Positions 32,575-44,258 of a stretch of DNA of 64,000 bases are shown here, one piece after another (position 1 is the first letter of the stretch; every line of letters starts with the position of its first letter). A program made the translations under genes and the position numbers. The DNA is taken from contig OZ038485.1 of assembly GCA_964036315.1 (NCBI GenBank), positions 80,758,363 through 80,822,362 of the forward strand, read 5' to 3'. Below the pieces are notes generated by a model. That model saw only the letters and a list, made by a program, of their open reading frames with translations, did not search any database and was not told the origin of the DNA. Source of the stretch: Acanthosepion esculentum. Its lineage: Eukaryota > Mollusca > Cephalopoda > Sepiida > Sepiidae.

Positions 32575-32965
32575 TTTTCTACGGCTTATCAACCATTTGC
32601 AGGTTATTTATAGCCAGAAAATATTTTTAGATTGTAAGAATTATATAATATATAATAATGGTTTATTGATCCAAATCTTAAATGAAGACAATGTTTAGAG
32701 AATATGTGAATTCATACCTTCCCCAGGGTATTTACACGTAAGCGAATATAACGAACTCAGCTGGAATTGGAACTCGGATCTCCGATTAACAATTCTGAGA
32801 CATTATCCATTACACCACCTACACACCCAAGCTTAAAACACCTGGTATTCCCAAACGGTCAGCCATGTAGGTACTGACCAGACTCGACGTTGCTTAACTT
32901 CGGTGATCGTATGGGAACAGGTATTTCAACATGATTTGGTCGTAAGCCGAAACTGTAGGAAAAAG
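32575..32965 (-). mobile_element. composite 5S/tRNA SINE (inverted, near full length)
   Basis: Plus-strand 32826-32960 is the complement of a 5S head (CACCTGGTATTCCCAAACGG, GTAGGTACTGACCAGACTCG, TTGCTTAACTTCGGTGATCG). 32740-32820 is the complement of the tRNA-like part and the body lies 5' of it. CTACGGCTTATCAACC marks the 3' end at 32580. Best inverted match to 17099-17480. Confidence 0.75.
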
Positions 32966-32999
32966 TTAGCTGAGAGAAAGAGAGGAGAGAAGTAGAAAG

Positions 33000-33000
33000 A

Positions 33001-33041
<41 letters not shown>

Positions 33042-33042
33042 G
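33000..33042 (+). repeat. (GT)n(GA)n microsatellite
   Basis: Short compound tract; 33043-33385 beyond it holds nothing recognised. Confidence 0.9.
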
Positions 33043-33385
33043 GATAATCTGACTGATATAGACAAATTGAGATAGATAAGGAGATAAAGAAAGAGTGAGT
33101 GAAAGAGAGAGGAATTATTCAGAATAAAACTTCACTGGGGCAGATCAACAATTCCATGGCCTGACCCACTTGTTTGCAGAATTTTGATTTCAAAATATTT
33201 ATTATCCGTTAAGTCGAACTACGCGTTTAATAAAGAGGATTTGTATTAAGTGCATTGACGAGAAAAGAGATTATGTTGAAAATAAGCAATTAGGTTTTGA
33301 AATAAATGCGTTTTCTTATTTTCTTATTAAGCCGCGGTCTATTGACTTAGGTAGGTATAACTACAGTCTCCAGTCAATACATACT

Positions 33386-33389
<4 letters not shown>

Positions 33390-33452
<63 letters not shown>

Positions 33453-33478
33453 TGTGTGTGTGTGTGTGTGTGTGTGTA
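33390..33478 (+). repeat. (TA)n(GT)n compound microsatellite
   Basis: About 45 bp of (TA) then about 45 bp of (GT) with one phase slip. Confidence 0.95.
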
Positions 33479-33481
33479 TAA

Positions 33482-34150
33482 ACAAAAAGAAAGAACAGTA
33501 AGATATAAAATTCATGTTATCTGTTTTTTTTTCTAACGGCAAAAAATTATTTTTAATATTTAATATACTATACTTCTTTTTAAAACCAAGTAAATGTATT
33601 AGAATTACTTACAGTATTTAAAATTATTTATTCTTATCGAGTATAATGCTCTGTAAATTTAAATTTACATTGATCACTATTGTGTAAAATAAAATTTTTA
33701 CACAATAGTGCTCAATGTAAATTTACAGAGCATTTATATTATAAATTAATTGATTTAAAATATGTTTTTTTCGCTACACAGTGATAACCATGTTTCAGAA
33801 ATGGAAGCTAAAACCCCTGAATTTAATTTTGTTATTAAACCAAAGACATTAGTTCCATTTCCTCGTCAAGCAAATTTTGGAGTAACTTATTTTTAAAAAT
33901 TTACGGTTGTTAAAGGCACGGCAAAGATTCATAATTGAGGGTTTCCAAGGATACCAATAAATCCATTCATCTAGACAAGGGGTGGTAGGGGGTTCAATGA
34001 CCCCCCCTACCACCCCTACAAAAAATCAGAATTATAATAAGTTTGCTTTGTAATTTACCACTGATGATGATCTTGGAGGAGATCGAAAGTACTTGGGTTA
34101 GAAAAAACTACGGCGCCTTTCTTGATGAATTTCATTTTAAAATCAAGTAA
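33482..34150 (+). mobile_element. Penelope-related tail segment, copy A
   Basis: Begins GAAAGAACAGTAAGATATAA and contains an internal palindrome around 33650-33735 (ACACAATAGTGCTCAATG and its complement). Its body (CAGTGATAACCATGTTTCAG, CCATTTCCTCGTCAAGCAAA) recurs inverted at 37.5-37.76 kb, and it ends with CTGATGATGATCT...AGATCGAAAGTAC (34061-34094), a tail motif shared with the GIY-YIG element at 38.9-39.4 kb. Confidence 0.5.
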
Positions 34151-34485
34151 CAAATTAGAGCAACAGAAGTGAATGTCCAGCCAGGATTCCTGACTTGACA
34201 CACTGTGAATTCTTTTCTTTAGGATTGGTTAAACGAGCAAGTCTACTATACCAAACCAAGACTTTGTAAAAACTTGAAGTTATGACTTTCATACCACAAG
34301 AGTTCCTGGTGAAATCAGTTGACGCGATACCTGGGCGGCTTTAACAAGCTGGTAGCGAAATCTGGTGCGCATATCGAATTTTAAATAAAACCTCATGCTA
34401 AACGCTTTCCTCTCATATACATTTCTTGTAAAAATTATAGTTAATAAATAAATTATAGTTATTTTAAAATGAGCAGTTACTTCAC

Positions 34486-34486
<1 letters not shown>
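34151..34486. other. no recognised gene
   Basis: AT-rich; nothing recognised. Confidence 0.4.
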
Positions 34487-34551
<65 letters not shown>

Positions 34552-34628
34552 ATTTTATGGCCAGCATTTTTTTATTTTGATTATGAATTGTCTGCGGTCG
34601 ATGAATACACATATACACACAATCACAG

Positions 34629-34690
<62 letters not shown>

Positions 34691-34852
34691 ATAGAGAGAG
34701 ACAGAGAGAGTGAGAGAGAGAGTGAGAGAGAGACAGAGAGCGCGAGACAGAGAGAGAGAGAGACAGAAACAGAGAGAAAAATAGAATATGATGATATATA
34801 TACAGCCTGATAGTGTTAAGCATGATAGATAGACAGATAATGAACAGATTAT

Positions 34853-34891
<39 letters not shown>

Positions 34892-34892
34892 G
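34487..34892 (+). repeat. cluster of (CA), (TA), (GT), (GA) and (GATA) microsatellites
   Basis: (CA)n 34487-34530, (TA)n 34531-34551 and 34629-34661, (GT)n near 34661-34675, (GA)-rich 34690-34780, and (TAGA)n 34848-34891. All ORFs here are repeat artefacts. Confidence 0.92.
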
Positions 34893-35169
34893 TAATTTCA
34901 AAGTTCAGTTTCTGTTGCTTATATTCAAGACATGGCGTGGAGACAAAAATACAGGAACGATTTCGAATAAACTTGTATTTTTAAATATTTAACGTAAGCA
35001 AAAACACCGAATGACAGAATCTGCCCATTACAATAGGCTCTAATTTGGTGTCCGTAACACTTTTCAAGCATCCATGAAACTATCGAAGCCAATGGGGTAA
35101 CAAAGAGCGTTGACGTCACTACAGAGTAAGGAATGGACAGGTAAAAGTTCGAAGAATCAATGGAATATG

Positions 35170-35570
35170 ATCGAATCTCCTGCCTATGCCAACACTTTCT
35201 CCCTCTTTTCCTGTTTTCATTCTCTTTTACACTTCTTTCTTCTTTTCTTCAATTTCTTTCACTTTTTTTCCTATTCATTTTTTTTTATTTTTCATTCACT
35301 CACTTACACTCTCACATACTAACTCCTTTAATTTTCGTATCTTATTCCCTCTCTTACCACTTTTTCTCTTCCTGATTTTCTAAGTTGTCGCTCTCATCGT
35401 ATCACTTGCCTATTTTATTACCTCGCCTTTCTTTTCCTCTTATTCCCTCTCTCTGTCTTCTTCCCCTGCTCGGCCATTCATCTTCGTCTCTCTAATTCAT
35501 ATTCTCTTTCTATTTTCTACCCATCCATCTCCCGATGCTCTCTAACCATTTCGATCGTGTTTACCTTCCC
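35170..35570 (+). repeat. pyrimidine-rich low-complexity segment
   Basis: Long T/C-rich plus strand without a clean period. Segments 34893-35169 and 35571-35930 around it contain nothing recognised. Confidence 0.6.
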
Positions 35571-35930
35571 ATTTTTTCCTTTTGATCGTCTTGGCCTTGT
35601 TTTTGAGTTCCTCAGAAATACGACGAAATCAGGCGTAGCTAATCATGTGTGGAAGCCAGTGAAAATGCATGAATATCAAAAGTCGAAATAATAGACATAA
35701 AAATACTGCAGAATAAGACTACAAAAAGAAATAGTTATGCTCAACTCATCCAATCAGCAGGCCAAGTATATATCTAAATTCTATATTAGATCTACTAACA
35801 AGGTAAGAACAGGCATTAGATTTATAACTTCAAAAATCACTACCTGTGTGTCCTACAGGATAAAAGCACAGGTAAAAAGGTAATACAACATTCTGGAATC
35901 ATGAGTTCAGTAGCCGAGACAAATTGTTCG

Positions 35931-35931
<1 letters not shown>

Positions 35932-36007
<76 letters not shown>

Positions 36008-36155
36008 CAAACCTAATGAGCCAGACAAACCTACCAAGGTTTCACTTAGGCAGATCGTCAGGGTCAGCTGGCCTTTTTTTTCCTTCGAGATTGATTTAAC
36101 TATTGGTAAATCAAGAATTCGAAGGTTTTTCGAAGGTTTTTCGAGACGAGTATAG

Positions 36156-36228
<73 letters not shown>
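35932..36228 (+). repeat. (TA)n tracts flanking a 150-bp segment
   Basis: (TA)n 35935-36002 and 36155-36226. The segment between has a minus-strand CCCTGACGATCTGCC...AGTGAAACC and a tandem CGAAGGTTTTT. It is of the same island type as at 21.2 and 62.8 kb. Confidence 0.85.
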
Positions 36229-36289
36229 GCATGCTTTGATGATGAAATACATGTCCGATCGCCAAAGCTACAAGTGCATTGGGAAGCTT

Positions 36290-36960
36290 CACCACCGGCT
36301 ATGGAATGAGAAAGGTATCAAATTAGAAACGTTTAGGCGTTTATAGAACAGCCGTTTGGTCCACTCTGTTGCACGGCTCAGAATTGTGGACGCCATACTG
36401 GTGTCAGGTAAATTAGGTCTTCCACAGATGCTTTCTCTGAGCGATATATGGCTATAATTTTGACGATAAGGTGTCCAATGTTGATCTTCTCGAAAAATGC
36501 AACATCGATTGAATTGAGACTTTCCTGATGCAGTCACAAATTCGCTAGACTGGTCATGTTGCAAGCATGAATGACGGCACATTACCTAAATTCCTCATGT
36601 ATAGCCAGCTTGAGAGTGAACAAATAACTGTTGGACGGCCGTGGCTTAGGTATGAAGACAAGCTAAAGAATAACCTCTTAGTGGTCAATGTGTTTCACAC
36701 TAACTTCGAGCATTGCCCTGGTTAGAATTAACTAGAAATATTTGTGCCAAAGTAGTATCAGAAATTTCGAAATCAGACGTATTCACCGGCTAAGAGACAA
36801 AAGACAACAGCGGAAAGGGTCAGCAAATATTCCTGTGGCTATGTCCCGAGATCCTCGCTGTTGTACAATATGTGGGCTTGTATGCAGGTCACTAGCGGGA
36901 CTGAAGTGTTACATACGACACAAACAAAATCCTGAATGCTGTTGTGGAATAGATATATAT
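36290..36960 (+). pseudogene. LINE ORF C-terminus with zinc-finger-like end
   Basis: Fragments in changing frames: LLHGSELWTPYWCQ (about 36367), LDWSCCKHE (RTGHVA-like, about 36545), then a cleaner frame 36742-36963 ending [20 protein letters not shown]...RHK, a Cys2-type finger motif like that at the end of some LINE RT proteins. Different family from the RTE and Jockey copies. Dead. Confidence 0.58.
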
Positions 36961-36974
36961 TGAAACAGGAGAGT

Positions 36975-37078
<104 letters not shown>

Positions 37079-37079
37079 A

Positions 37080-37754
37080 AAAAGGAAAGAACAGTAACAT
37101 ATAAAATCCGGTGTTCTTATAGATATTTTTATTTTTACACAATAGTGCTCAATGTAAATTTAAATTTACAGAGCATTATACTCGATAAGAATAAATAATT
37201 TTAAATACTGTAAGTAATTCTAATACATTTACTTGGTTTTAAAAAGAAGTATAGTATATTAAATATTAAAAATAATTTTTTAGAAAGGTGGTTAAAAAAT
37301 ATTCAAGCCTAAACAGTCCCTCAAAATCTTTAAATATACAAATAGAAAAATACCATAAGAATTTTTGCCGTTAGAAAAAAACCCAGATGACATGAATTTA
37401 GCGGATGTCAGAATTTGTTAAAAGATACATCCCTACCCATCCCTAAACATAACCCCGCTTTCAAATGTAACTATTAACTGATACAACGAAAATTAAAAAA
37501 TTGAACCCTCTACCACCCCTTGTCTAGATGAATGGATTTATCGGTAACCTTGGAAACCCTCAATTATGAATCTTTCCAGTGCCGTTAACAACCGTAAATT
37601 TTTAAAAGTAAGTTACTCCAAAAATTCGCTTGATGAGGAAATGGAACTAATGTCTTTGGTTTAATAACAAAATTAAATTCAAGGGCTTTAGCTTCCATTT
37701 CTGAAACATGGTTATCACTGTGTAGCGGTAAAACCATATTTTAAATCTATTAAT

Positions 37755-37760
<6 letters not shown>
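37080..37760. mobile_element. Penelope-related tail segment, copy B (rearranged)
   Basis: Head GGAAAGAACAGTAACATATA is in the same direction as copy A, but 37131-37290, 37350-37405 and 37500-37745 are inverted relative to 33536-33690, 33507-33545 and 33690-34010. Flanked by (TA)n on both sides. Confidence 0.5.
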
Positions 37761-37809
<49 letters not shown>

Positions 37810-37917
37810 CATAATGAGAAGCCGCGTATACTTTCTTGATATGTATAAAATCTGGAGAAAACAACTGAAAAGTTGCAAATTAAAAAAATTTGAATGTTTT
37901 TTGTGAAAGTATTTATT

Positions 37918-37960
<43 letters not shown>
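37757..37960 (+). repeat. (TA)n tracts
   Basis: Tracts at 37758-37808 and 37923-37957 with about 110 bp between. Confidence 0.93.
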
Positions 37961-38071
37961 ATATTTCAGACGTCACGTGATGTGGAATGTAACTTTGTTT
38001 GAATATCTCTAACGTAAATCTAACGATAATAATATTTTAGATGTATAAAAAGGTTTTTTTAACTATATCTA

Positions 38072-38562
38072 AAAAATATTTTTTAACTATTGAAATATTT
38101 ATACAGATTTAAAATTCCCAAGTCTTTGTTTAACCCTAGTTTATATGTGTTTAATTTTAAAATCCAGTATTTTTCTTTTTTTCTGCGTGTGTATGTGGAA
38201 TTGAAATCGGAATCTATTAATAAACATTTACAGTTGTCTAATGAGTGTCTTGTTTGATTAAAGTGTTCAGCTATGCGGGGAATAAGGATTGTTTTGACGT
38301 ATGGTTAGTTTATGATTGTTGAAGCGAAATCTAAAATTATTTCCAGATTCACCAATATATCCAATATTGGGACATATTCTGCAGAATAAATAGTAGATTA
38401 TGTTATGACTATCACAGGTGAGGCGAGGTGGGTGTATCTTGATATTTGTGTTGGGTACAGAAAATACACTATCGGTTATTAAATGTTTGCAAACTAAACA
38501 AGGAGTTTTGTTACATTTGTAATTTCCTGATTGGTTTGTATTGTTGAGATATTCCCACACAC
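38072..38562 (-). pseudogene. Penelope-type GIY-YIG domain remnant
   Basis: Minus strand: a Cys motif CNKTPCLVCKHL, then IIYYLFCRIC, NIGYIGESGNNFRFRFNNHK (the GIY and YIG halves and the Arg region), a frameshift near 38280, then AEHFNQTRHSLDNCKC and KYWILKLNTYKLGLN to the end. Almost a whole nuclease domain, but frameshifted and without RT. Opposite in direction to the GIY-YIG remnant at 38.86 kb. Confidence 0.7.
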
Positions 38563-38574
38563 TTATTCACAATT

Positions 38575-38699
38575 TAAAAAAGGATTACAAGAACCTCCAG
38601 TTAAACAAAAAGATCAAAGACATTTTCGCTAAACCACCCATTAATGCAAAGAAATAATCACCTAACCTATCAGCTATCCTCACCTCTACCAAATATCTA

Positions 38700-38700
<1 letters not shown>
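38575..38700 (+). pseudogene. possible Penelope linker fragment
   Basis: Plus strand reads IFAKPPINAKK, a stop, then SPNLSAILTSTKY, resembling the PPxxAxRRxxNLxDxL segment between RT and GIY-YIG in this class. Short and low certainty. Confidence 0.35.
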
Positions 38701-38701
<1 letters not shown>

Positions 38702-38758
<57 letters not shown>

Positions 38759-38772
38759 TTGTGTGTGTGTTT
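38702..38772 (+). repeat. (TA)n(GT)n microsatellite
   Basis: Compound dinucleotide tract. Confidence 0.95.
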
Positions 38773-38834
38773 CATTGCATAATATAGGCATATTATGCAT
38801 ATCCGTTTAAACGTCTTTTAGGAGATTGTATCTC

Positions 38835-39430
38835 TGACAAAAACTGCGTACATATGTTGATTTGTTGACCACAACATTATCAAAGCGTCTTTCACTTCAT
38901 TTGTCTGATACAAGTTCTATTGCATATCATCTAAAATACATTCCTGTCCCCTCGTCGCAATACAGGAAAATACTTGTTGACAACATCAATATACTATACC
39001 ACAAAAATAATAAATTAAAAAAAAAAACATTTCGAGGCCCTCCATATCAAAATCAAACAACCAACGTTAAACAAAATCTATTACGATTGTTGTAGCAACG
39101 TGTCGAAGTGCATATAACAAACATATATTGACATTTTGCATTCTCCCAATTTCCGGTCAGCTCCCTTATACTGAAACGTTTTTTTTTTAAATTTCATAAC
39201 TACAACGGGTAAATTAAAATTTTAAAATAATTATAACAGCGCGCGTTCACGCGTCTTTTAAAATATCACCATCACACTGATCACGGTTACAATAAGTTTG
39301 TCATTTATTCACCTCTGAGGATGATATCGGAGGAGATCGAAAGTACTTTGGTAGGAAAAAACTGGGGCGGCTTCCTTGTTGTGAATTCCATCTTAGTATC
39401 AAGAAACGGAATAGAGAACTGGAAAGGATC
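38835..39430 (+). mobile_element. Penelope-like 3' end (second GIY-YIG type)
   Basis: Frame 38862-39095 reads TTTLSKRLSLHLSDTSSIAY, the segment after YIG in a GIY-YIG subtype also found at 40.5-40.8 kb. Its tail carries CTGAGGATGATAT...AGATCGAAAGTAC (39315-39345). An inverted copy is at 2.8-3.5 kb. Confidence 0.6.
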
Positions 39431-39493
39431 AGTATAAAAATAGACATGATATATCCATATTATTCAATGAAACATCTTTGAATGAAGATACGC

Positions 39494-39495
<2 letters not shown>

Positions 39496-39534
<39 letters not shown>

Positions 39535-39591
39535 ACATATATATATATATATGCATATATATATATATGCATATATATATATATATATATA

Positions 39592-39626
<35 letters not shown>
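39496..39626 (+). repeat. (TA)n with periodic interruptions
   Basis: (TA)n broken by GCATA at roughly regular spacing, so Ile-Tyr-His-like ORFs occur on both strands. Confidence 0.93.
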
Positions 39627-39628
<2 letters not shown>

Positions 39629-39774
39629 AGTTCCCTCATGCAAGGCAGTAAAGCCACTGAGACACCAGAGGTTATTGGGTGTGAAAGAGTTAGAAACAGA
39701 AACATTGCTAAGGAGGAAGAACAAAAGAAAACTAAACAGGAGGATAGTAGATAGCTATTGACAATGCATTTACA

Positions 39775-40215
39775 TTTTTACAGTGGGCTGGAAAGCATGG
39801 AACCGGAAAGGCGTTCCACAAGCGAGAAATGCGAGAAAAGAAACTGTTAGCATAGGATTAATGTCTACATCTTGCCAACTCAAATGTAAATTGATGAGTC
39901 TTCGTCGCCAGTCTAGTACTGCGTTTAAATTCAAAGAATCTAGGCACCATAGCGAGGGGCTCATTTGAACAATTACAAGCAAAGAATGTATAGAACACTT
40001 AGAGGTGACCATACGGCGAAGGGGAAGAGACTAAAGCCAAGACACCAGAACAGGGCTATTAATATCGTTGATTCACATTTGGATTTTATCAAGTATCTCT
40101 AGATAACTAGCAGGAGCACCGGACCATATGTGGCAGCAATATTCTAAGCATGGACGAATGGTAAACATAGATATATAAGATAGATTCTGGCAATAAAATT
40201 GTCCAGCACAACAGA
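39775..40215 (-). mobile_element. Jockey/CR1-like LINE fragment
   Basis: Same region as at 28.1 and 13.7 kb; includes the uninterrupted TCTAGGCACCATAGCGAG site that the MITE at 28.3 kb hit. Confidence 0.65.
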
Positions 40216-40399
40216 GTGAACCAATTGCTGGAAGGCGCATATTTTTCTAAGAAGATTTCTCGAATATTCAGTTCGGTAGATGTAAATAAATAAACATACT
40301 GTCTTAGAAATAACTAAAAACAGCGCATCTACTGAAATATGAGTGTCCATTTAAAATATGGTTTAAACAAATAAATTTTCTGGACGTGTGTGTCAAAAC

Positions 40400-40840
40400 T
40401 GTTCAAATATTTTATATATCCGAGCGCTTTCGTCTATTCTATTAGTCATTATTAAGGATTTTTTAAACTGAATATATAGATTTTTATGTGTACCTATAGT
40501 GATGGAAATGCTTTATTTTATTTCACAAACACGGTCAACATATTATGGCCGTGTTCATAGTTGATAATATTGAGTGTGTGCTTTTTCTTTTGGATTATTA
40601 ATTCTCTTATTTTTAGACATTCTTTACATGTGGATGAAGGTATTATGGTCGTATTTTCCACGAGTATATTGCGGCTAGAGTTTGGTAGGTTTCCGTGTCT
40701 GTTTAAATGGATCGTAATTGAGCTATGGCCTGAGAGATGTAACGTAAGCCTTCTTGATGGACATGTAATGGCATGTCCAATATAATTAGTCATGAATTTG
40801 TTTTGATCAGATACGCACTTCATAAGGTGTTATGTAAGTT
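40400..40840 (-). pseudogene. Penelope-like GIY-YIG remnant and tail
   Basis: Minus frame 40823-40518: KCVSDQNKF, NYIGHAITCPSRRLTLHLSG, HSSITIHLNRHG, CKECLKIRELIIQKKKH. Its tail contains TTAATAATGACTAATAGAAT followed by AGACGAAAG (40428-40455), one of the recurrent hairpin-GAAA motifs. Related pieces lie at 43.0-43.18 kb (plus) and 48.2-48.5 kb (minus). Confidence 0.6.
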
Positions 40841-40913
40841 CATAAATAATATTAGATCTCTGTAATTTGGATCTTTCAGGTGAATTGCTATTGTTGACGA
40901 TGAGGTTAGCTGG

Positions 40914-40943
<30 letters not shown>
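40914..40943 (+). repeat. (CTAT)n microsatellite
   Basis: Seven units at the 5' junction of a LINE copy. Confidence 0.95.
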
Positions 40944-40944
<1 letters not shown>

Positions 40945-42055
40945 TCAGGTCGATTATTTATCTTAATACGATCATTCCTGTCAAACCGTGTAATGGAGGT
41001 CGTCCTTAACGGATTCTCCTCCAGTTCCTCTTCCACCAACACAGGTGTTCCCCAAGGCTCTATCCTAGGGCCTACTCTGTTCCTTATCTTCTTTAACGAT
41101 CTCCCCGATGTCATCAGTTCCCAAGTAGGGATTTATGCTGACGACACTGCTATTTAATCCTGCCTCTATAGCAAGTCTGGTATCGCTGACAGAACTAACC
41201 TGGCCATTACTCTCGAAAAGGACCTCCAATCGGTTGTATACTGGGGCAAGAATTGGCTGGTTAACTTTAATGCCTCTGAAACAAAACTGCTCTCTATTAC
41301 TCACCACAAGGAATCATCCCTGCCGCCTATTAGAATGTCTGATGCTCAACTCCACGAGAGCGCCTCTTTATGACTGCTTGGTCTCACACTGTCCGCTGAC
41401 CTGAGATGGGACAATTACAGTGGATCAATAGCTTCATCCACCGCAAAGAAAGTTGGTTCCCTGTGTCGCGCCATAATGTTTTTCTCGTCTAAGTCCATCC
41501 TTCAAATCTACAAATCAACTATTCGCACTTGCATGGAATACTACTACCATATATGGTCTGGTGCCCCCGCTGCTCGCCTTAATGTCCTCGATAAGATCTA
41601 GAGACGGATAAGCAATGTGGATGGTCTTGATCTGGCATCTCGTCTTCAGTCGCTCGCTCACAGACGTGCCGTCGCCTCCCTCTGTCTTTTCTACAAATAC
41701 TTTCACGGCAACTGCTCCGACAAGCTACTGTCGCTATCCCCCAGACTGAGTGAATTTAAGCGTGCTACCAGGCTGGCATCACAGTCCCACCCTTTCACTG
41801 TTAAATGTGGCCGTCACTTCTACTCCAAAAGCTTCCTGTCTCGCACCTCCCGTCTGTGGAATTCGCTTCCTATTACTTGTTTCCCTGATAGCTATAATCG
41901 CCAACTATTCAAATGTAATGTCAATCGACATCTTCTGATGCCCTGAACTATCCCCTGCCATTTTCTTCATCCTTTCCTCCATCACACCTCTTCACTCTCG
42001 CTCCCACTCTGTAACCCCCTGCGTACTAGTGGCATCCCGCCTTGGGGCGAAATGC
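40944..42055 (+). pseudogene. Jockey/CR1-like LINE reverse transcriptase, best copy
   Basis: A single frame from 40867 to 41946 with only three stops (41155 TAA, 41371 TGA, 41599 TAG) and no frameshift. Residues: FLSNRVMEVVLNGF, NTGVPQGSILGPTLFLIFFN (motif B), GIYADDTAI (catalytic YADD at 41132-41143), then WGKNWLVNFNASETKLLSI, SGAPAARLNVLDKI, SRLQSLAHRRAVASLCLFYK and LWNSLPITCFPDSYNRQLFK. 3' UTR to about 42055, then (TA)n. 5'-truncated inside the RT. Confidence 0.85.
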
Positions 42056-42056
<1 letters not shown>

Positions 42057-42125
<69 letters not shown>

Positions 42126-42150
42126 GTCTCTCTCTCTCTCTCTGTCTCTC

Positions 42151-42202
<52 letters not shown>
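42057..42202 (+). repeat. (TA)n(TC)n(TA)n microsatellite
   Basis: (TA)n 42057-42122, (TC)-rich 42125-42153, (TA)n 42156-42201. Confidence 0.95.
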
Positions 42203-42203
<1 letters not shown>

Positions 42204-42439
42204 TGCCTTGAACAGTGTTCCACTGAAATATTACCTCCCTTGGACATTCCAGACTATTCCCTGATCAATATCAAAATTGATGTGAAACCGAAGGCTTCCT
42301 ACGATATCCTATTTCAATGGACATTCTACCGATACATCAAAGCTGATTGCGATAACTTCAGATCACACATTGCCGAAGCATCTTTCTCGGTATTATTAAA
42401 AGGTAGAGCATCCGGAATAGCCTCCCTCATTATCAAATG

Positions 42440-42783
42440 GGCTCTATCATGACAAGGAAAGCGTCATCTCGCCACAAAAATAACAAGAACAGAGAACAGG
42501 CTACCCCATCGATAATAACCCACTGGTTCGCCATTACCATCTCTCGAGCTTGCTGAATCTTCTCGTTATTGATGGAGGTTGACGGACGTCCAGCACCTTC
42601 TTCGTGCGTCATGCATCTCCGACCAATTTTGAAACTTCTCGATCCACTCCTACGCACTTCTACACTGTCGATGTATTATGTCGCCTCCGATGAATTTTAT
42701 CCCCCGACACATCACCTGATCAGAGAAACCGAATCACTGCTCTTTGTTCCTCCTTGGTGCACACTTCTAACGGAGCGGCCATG
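42440..42783 (-). pseudogene. mariner-type transposase N-terminus, broken
   Basis: Minus strand from ATG at 42782-42780: MAAPLEVCTKEEQRAVIRFL, a stop, then after frame changes CMTHEEGAGRPSTSINNEKI and QQAREMVMANQWVIIDGVAC. This is the HTH and GRPS linker of mariner transposases. Internal deletion and frameshifts are present; no catalytic part and no TIRs seen. Confidence 0.75.
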
Positions 42784-42984
42784 TTTGCACTGTAACAACA
42801 GCAAGAAAACTTGGCGCGATCAAGCTCAAACCTCGAGCACGTGAACATAATAGTACCAAATATAAGTACGCATGAGCAGAAGGCAGTGTGAAAAACCTAT
42901 TGATATGTTAGGGCGAAAGTGCGGATAAATTAGACATACCCTCGTACATTCTCTTGTGTAGAGTAATTGGTTAAATGTAATTGG

Positions 42985-43185
42985 CAGAAATTCACAACAA
43001 ACAGAATTGACAAAATTTGCAATAGACAAACGGACACACAAAATGGATAGACCAAACTCTAGCCGCAATATACTCGTGGAAAATACGACCATAATACCTT
43101 CATCCACATGTAAAGAATGTCTAAAAATAAGAGAATTAATAATCAAAAAGAAAAAGCACACACTCAAGAGAAACAAAAGAACAGG
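42985..43185 (+). mobile_element. Penelope-like C-terminal fragment
   Basis: Encodes RNILVENTTIIPSSTCKECL and KIRELIIKKKKHTL, nearly identical to the minus-strand copy at 40.55-40.71 kb, suggesting a recent duplicate. Confidence 0.6.
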
Positions 43186-43750
43186 GTAAAAATAACATTG
43201 AGCAAACAATGTATGCAAGACAAAAAAAAACGCAAAAAAACGTAATAAGGCAAAGCAAAAGTGATAAGGCAAAAAGATCTAAGAATAATGCTGACACACA
43301 AAATGGATAGACAGGCGATCGAAGCGTTCTTACTTCAAGACAAGAAATAAATATTATGAGGCTGTTCGGAAAGAAATGACTTTTACCGAAAAGGATATTA
43401 AAACAAATGTAAATTAATTTTATTTAAACATTAGGCTTTTCGGAAAATAGTCACGTTTAACCGGAAAGTATATAAAAAATATATGTTAGATTTATTTGAA
43501 TATAATACATATAAAATGTAACCGCCTTCATTTTCAATGACTGCGACTCAACGCGAAAGCATATTTCTTTTCGAATATTGAATAAACAATTTCTTGAATT
43601 TCATATATAAGTCATTATTTAATAGTTGTTTCTGTTATTTAAGAGTTTTGTTCCTGTGTCCGAAATTATTACAATGTCTATTATAGCGTCTTAACACTAT
43701 GATGACGTTCGCTGCTCATCCATCACTGCAAAACCTGATAATATCCAACA
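43186..43750. other. possible mariner end, otherwise unassigned
   Basis: GGCTGTTCGGAAAGAAATGA at 43362 and a similar phrase at 43434 resemble mariner-type ends, but no TIR pair or transposase was found. Confidence 0.3.
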
Positions 43751-43753
43751 TCA

Positions 43754-44258
43754 GCTTTTTGGGTGGTCAGCTTCTTCTGGGACTAGTTTTATGATTATCT
43801 AAAATCAATGACAAAATCTTATGTTTGTCAATTCAAAGGCGGGCTAGCGGTGTACATAGCTATATCATATTGGCCGTGATTGAATTCACAAAGAATAACG
43901 ATAAATGTTTTTTCAAGACTTTCTGGTTGGGAAATAGTAACAATATGATTTCTCACTAAACCTCCGATCTTTCCCTTCGGCTTTGATGGTTAACTGCTAT
44001 CTACGCTTGTCCCTTCCTCACTGGCCGCTGGTTACCTACTCACTTACTGGTCACCTTCCTACTTATTGACTTCTTGCTTCTCTCTGCTTATATGGATACT
44101 GGCTGGGGTCCGAACACATAGTCCCTTTGTGTTTCGGAACAAGAAACCACCCAGTCGGCTTTTTGGGTGGTCAGCTTCTTCTGAGACTACTTTTGTGATT
44201 ATCTAAAATCAATGACAAAATTTTATGTTTGCCAATTCAAAGGCGGGCTGGAGACAAA
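43754..44258 (+). repeat. 100-bp direct repeats about 400 bp apart
   Basis: CTTTTTGGGTGGTCAGCTTC through TTCAAAGGCGGGCT occurs at 43756-43848 and 44159-44250 with few differences. The interval has no coding content. Could be a tiny LTR-like (TRIM) element or a segmental duplication. Confidence 0.6.

Noticed and set aside
36030..36072. Minus-strand CTGACGATCTGCC...GAAAC as a hammerhead
   Set aside because: Stem II does not pair convincingly (TCTGCC against TAAGT); kept only as a possible relative.
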